Below, piece after piece: positions 6,233-7,219 of a stretch of DNA of 7,219 bases. Numbering within the stretch: the stretch's first letter is position 1; each line of letters starts with the position of its first letter. The translations under genes and the position numbers were made by a program. The notes under the pieces were generated by a model. It was given only the letters and a program-made list of their open reading frames with translations. It made no database searches and had not been told where the DNA came from. This stretch comes from JAKQIM01 sp964633225. GTDB taxonomy: Bacteria; Chloroflexota; Anaerolineae; Anaerolineales; UBA4823. The stretch covers positions 1-7,219 of the forward strand of contig CAZWFQ010000128.1 in the NCBI GenBank assembly GCA_964633225.1, in the 5' to 3' direction.

Positions 6233-6916
6233 TTATTTCTCCAGCCACCACAGCCCGGTGCACTCAGGCAAAATCAGCCCTTGCAGATTAGCCAGCATTT
6301 CCTCACCAAAGAAGAATTGCACCAGCTCCTGCGCCTGCTGAACATCTTCAAAACAGAAGTCGGTGCGCACCCAATCCATCTTGAATCCAATTTCATCTAA
6401 ATAATCCAGGTACTCGCGCAGCACCGGAATGCGCTGCGGCTGCTGGCGGCCCGTCCCCAGCGTCTCGATCAAGATGACCTTGCCCCCAGGCCGCAGGCAG
6501 CGCTGGTAATCTGCCAGCGTGCGGCTCAACACCGCCCGCCATTCTGGGCCGCTGTCCAACGCCACGTAACACACACTCCATCCCGAGATCATCAGGTCCG
6601 CGCTGGCCTCTGCCACCGGCAGGTCCCGGTGATCTGCCACCGCCAGCCGCACCTGGCGCAAGCCCAAGGCGTCCATCCGCCCCCGGGCTGTCTGCAGCAT
6701 ATGCGCCGACAGGTCAAAAGCCCGCAGTGAACGCGCCCGCCGCGCCATCAGCTCCGTCAGCCGCCCGGTACCAGCCCCCGTCTCAACAATATCCCGGCCT
6801 TCCAACGGCATAATCGCCTGGATAGCCGGCAGCAAATTACCCTGGTAATCTTCACGATCCACCAGGCGCTGGTACTGCCCGGCCTGGGTCTGGTAAATCC
6901 GCTTTAGATCTGGCAT
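6233..6916 (-). CDS. Class I SAM-dependent methyltransferase, substrate unknown
   Basis: A 227-residue cytoplasmic protein with the Methyltransf_11/25-type Rossmann fold. Numbering from the ATG at 6916: SAM motif I VETGAGTGR at 44-52; acidic residue after strand 2 in AFDLS (D68), expected to hold the ribose; ADHRDLP at 94-100; the strand 4 region ADLMISGWSV at 106-115; and LRPGGKVILIETLG at 141-154. The C-terminus ends GLWWLEK. No transmembrane or zinc-binding segment is visible, and nothing fixes the methyl acceptor. The frame is open up to a TTG at 6961, but those 15 extra codons begin inside a U-rich hairpin tail and add no domain, so I prefer 6916. No Shine-Dalgarno site lies at normal spacing from 6916; the nearest (AAGGGAG, 6948-6942) is 25 bases away. 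The gene sits 140 bases upstream of the giant gene on the same strand and is divergent from the gene at the right edge. Confidence 0.85.
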   Translation of the reverse strand: MPDLKRIYQTQAGQYQRLVDREDYQGNLLPAIQAIMPLEGRDIVETGAGTGRLTELMARRARSLRAFDLSAHMLQTARGRMDALGLRQVRLAVADHRDLPVAEASADLMISGWSVCYVALDSGPEWRAVLSRTLADYQRCLRPGGKVILIETLGTGRQQPQRIPVLREYLDYLDEIGFKMDWVRTDFCFEDVQQAQELVQFFFGEEMLANLQGLILPECTGLWWLEK

Positions 6917-6936
6917 GATTGAGTTGAGTATAGCAT
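6904..6936 (-). CDS. Possible 10-residue leader ORF overlapping the methyltransferase start
   Basis: An ATG at 6936 has a good Shine-Dalgarno site (AAGGGAG, 6948-6942) 5 bases upstream and encodes MLYSTQSCQI before TAA. It is out of frame with the methyltransferase, and its stop lies 10 to 12 bases inside that gene. It could couple translation to the ATG at 6916 by termination and backward reinitiation. Equally, the site may be fortuitous if transcription starts near 6920 from the TATACT at 6932-6927. Peptide production is unproven. Confidence 0.25.
   Translation of the reverse strand: MLYSTQSCQI
6927..6932 (-). promoter_or_regulatory. Possible -10 element (TATACT) for the methyltransferase
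   Basis: TATACT matches 5 of 6 positions of the -10 consensus. No recognisable -35 lies at 17 bases (GCAGTA). If used, transcription would begin near 6920 and give a nearly leaderless message starting at the ATG at 6916, which would explain the lack of a close Shine-Dalgarno site. A competing -10 (GATAAT, 7010-7005) lies upstream of the minus-strand hairpin. Confidence 0.3.
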
Positions 6937-6959
6937 GCTTTCTCCCTTTTACTGCCCCC

Positions 6960-6995
6960 AAAAAAACCGATCAACCCTTAGGATCCTAGGTCGGT
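6960..6995 (-). terminator. Terminator-like hairpin in the leader of the methyltransferase gene
   Basis: Reading the minus strand, the outer stem ACCGA/TCGGT (6995-6991 with 6970-6966) encloses an inner stem CCTAG/CTAAGG around the loop GATC, with a one-base bulge and an unpaired GTTGA on the 3' side. A run of T follows directly (6966-6960). The stem is imperfect, so efficiency is uncertain. It lies between a possible -10 (GATAAT, 7010-7005) and the methyltransferase start, so it may be an attenuator, or may stop antisense transcription from the right. Confidence 0.4.
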
Positions 6996-7040
6996 GATGA
7001 GTAAATTATCATTATTTAGATGGTTTTTCGCAGCATTTTG

Positions 7041-7049
7041 TGGTACAAT
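7041..7049 (+). promoter_or_regulatory. Extended -10 promoter for the right-hand gene or its leader RNA
   Basis: TGGTACAAT contains an extended -10 TG and the hexamer TACAAT, 5 of 6 to consensus. The sequence 17 bases upstream (TGGTTT) is a poor -35, as extended -10 promoters can tolerate. Transcription would begin near 7056, about 30 bases before the terminator hairpin and about 150 bases before the ATG at 7208. Confidence 0.4.
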
Positions 7050-7087
7050 GAAACTAGACAAATTCCAGTTTTGCGCCTGAATCTCAC

Positions 7088-7120
7088 GCCGCCATTCTGC
7101 ATTGAATGGCGGCCTTTTTT
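7088..7120 (+). terminator. Strong intrinsic terminator in the 5' leader of the right-hand gene
   Basis: A perfect 10-base-pair stem (GCCGCCATTC, 7088-7097, with GAATGGCGGC, 7104-7113) closes a 6-base loop (TGCATT) and is followed by C and six T. This is a textbook Rho-independent terminator on the plus strand. No plus-strand gene ends upstream of it inside the window. It instead sits between the extended -10 at 7041-7049 and the gene start at 7208, so it either ends a short RNA or acts as an attenuator. Confidence 0.85.
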
Positions 7121-7194
7121 CTCTCTGCTGACCCTGGAAAATCATTCAACGGCTATCCAGGAATCAGTAAGTAGATGGTCGCCCTAGTAACAAA

Positions 7195-7199
7195 AAGGA
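7195..7199 (+). promoter_or_regulatory. Ribosome binding site of the right-edge gene
   Basis: AAGGA in an A-rich stretch, 8 bases before the ATG at 7208. It favours 7208 over the in-frame ATG at 7175, whose nearest purine tract (AGGA, 7159-7162) is 12 bases away. Confidence 0.6.
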
Positions 7200-7207
7200 A
7201 TAAAAAA

Positions 7208-7219
7208 ATGGAAACTAAA
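7208..7219 (+). CDS. First four codons of a gene cut by the right edge
   Basis: ATG GAA ACT AAA (M-E-T-K) reaches the edge in frame, with a Shine-Dalgarno site at 7195-7199. An in-frame ATG at 7175 would add 11 residues (MVALVTKRNKK). It is weaker because of the wider spacing, and its extension consists mainly of the A-rich ribosome binding region. Nothing can be said about the product. The gene is divergent from the methyltransferase and has the terminator hairpin in its leader. Confidence 0.5.

Noticed and set aside
6393..6581. Short minus-strand frame inside the methyltransferase
   Set aside because: It overlaps the core SAM-fold region in another frame and is a shadow.
6917..6961. TTG start at 6961 for the methyltransferase
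   Set aside because: The added 15 residues have no family signature. The start falls in the T run of a hairpin, and the nearest purine tract is 13 bases away. The ATG at 6916 gives a natural N-terminus (MPDLKRIYQ).
7133..7161. Inverted repeat CCTGGA...TCCAGG in the right-hand leader
   Set aside because: It has only six pairs around a 17-base loop, with no T run. It could be part of an alternative fold of the leader but cannot be called alone.

Overview
The window looks like a piece of a bacterial chromosome with moderate to high GC. It holds one very large secreted-protein gene that runs off the left edge, one small methyltransferase gene, and the first codons of a divergent gene at the right edge. 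The style of the large protein (stacked parallel beta-helix modules closed by Asn-Trp-Trp-Gly, Ig-like and cadherin-like segments, Gram-positive-like Shine-Dalgarno sites) suggests Chloroflexota, perhaps Anaerolineae. This is an inference from protein style, because no taxonomic marker gene is present.

Positions 1-6092 (minus strand) form a single open frame of at least 2030 codons with its 3' end outside the window. From the N-terminus it encodes a Sec signal peptide, a domain resembling carbohydrate-binding Ig-like folds, and four parallel beta-helix modules. Each module opens with an (F/R)xxIQ segment and a GTYxE/INK-type motif, and closes with NWWG and a D/C/T-PWL motif. Modules 3 and 4 are each followed by a related Ig-like segment containing a C-x8-C pair. 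These are followed by an aromatic-rich region of unknown type and the start of a cadherin-like/bacterial Ig domain. The plus-strand open frames across this region are shadows of this gene.

Positions 6093-6232 form a 140-base spacer with the ribosome binding site of the large gene, a possible promoter, an orphan Shine-Dalgarno-like tract and a pair of competing inverted repeats. Positions 6233-6916 (minus) encode a class I SAM-dependent methyltransferase of 227 residues whose substrate cannot be read from sequence. The two minus-strand genes could be co-transcribed, since no terminator is visible between them, but their functions have no evident link.

Positions 6917-7207 form a divergent control region. 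It carries an excellent intrinsic terminator on the plus strand and a weaker terminator-like hairpin on the minus strand. Each lies between a plausible promoter and the gene it precedes, so both are candidate attenuators. At 7208 a plus-strand gene begins and leaves the window after four codons.

I saw no tRNA, rRNA, CRISPR array, insertion sequence or phage gene. The most interesting items are the modular architecture and internal duplication of the giant protein, and the leader hairpins in the divergent region.
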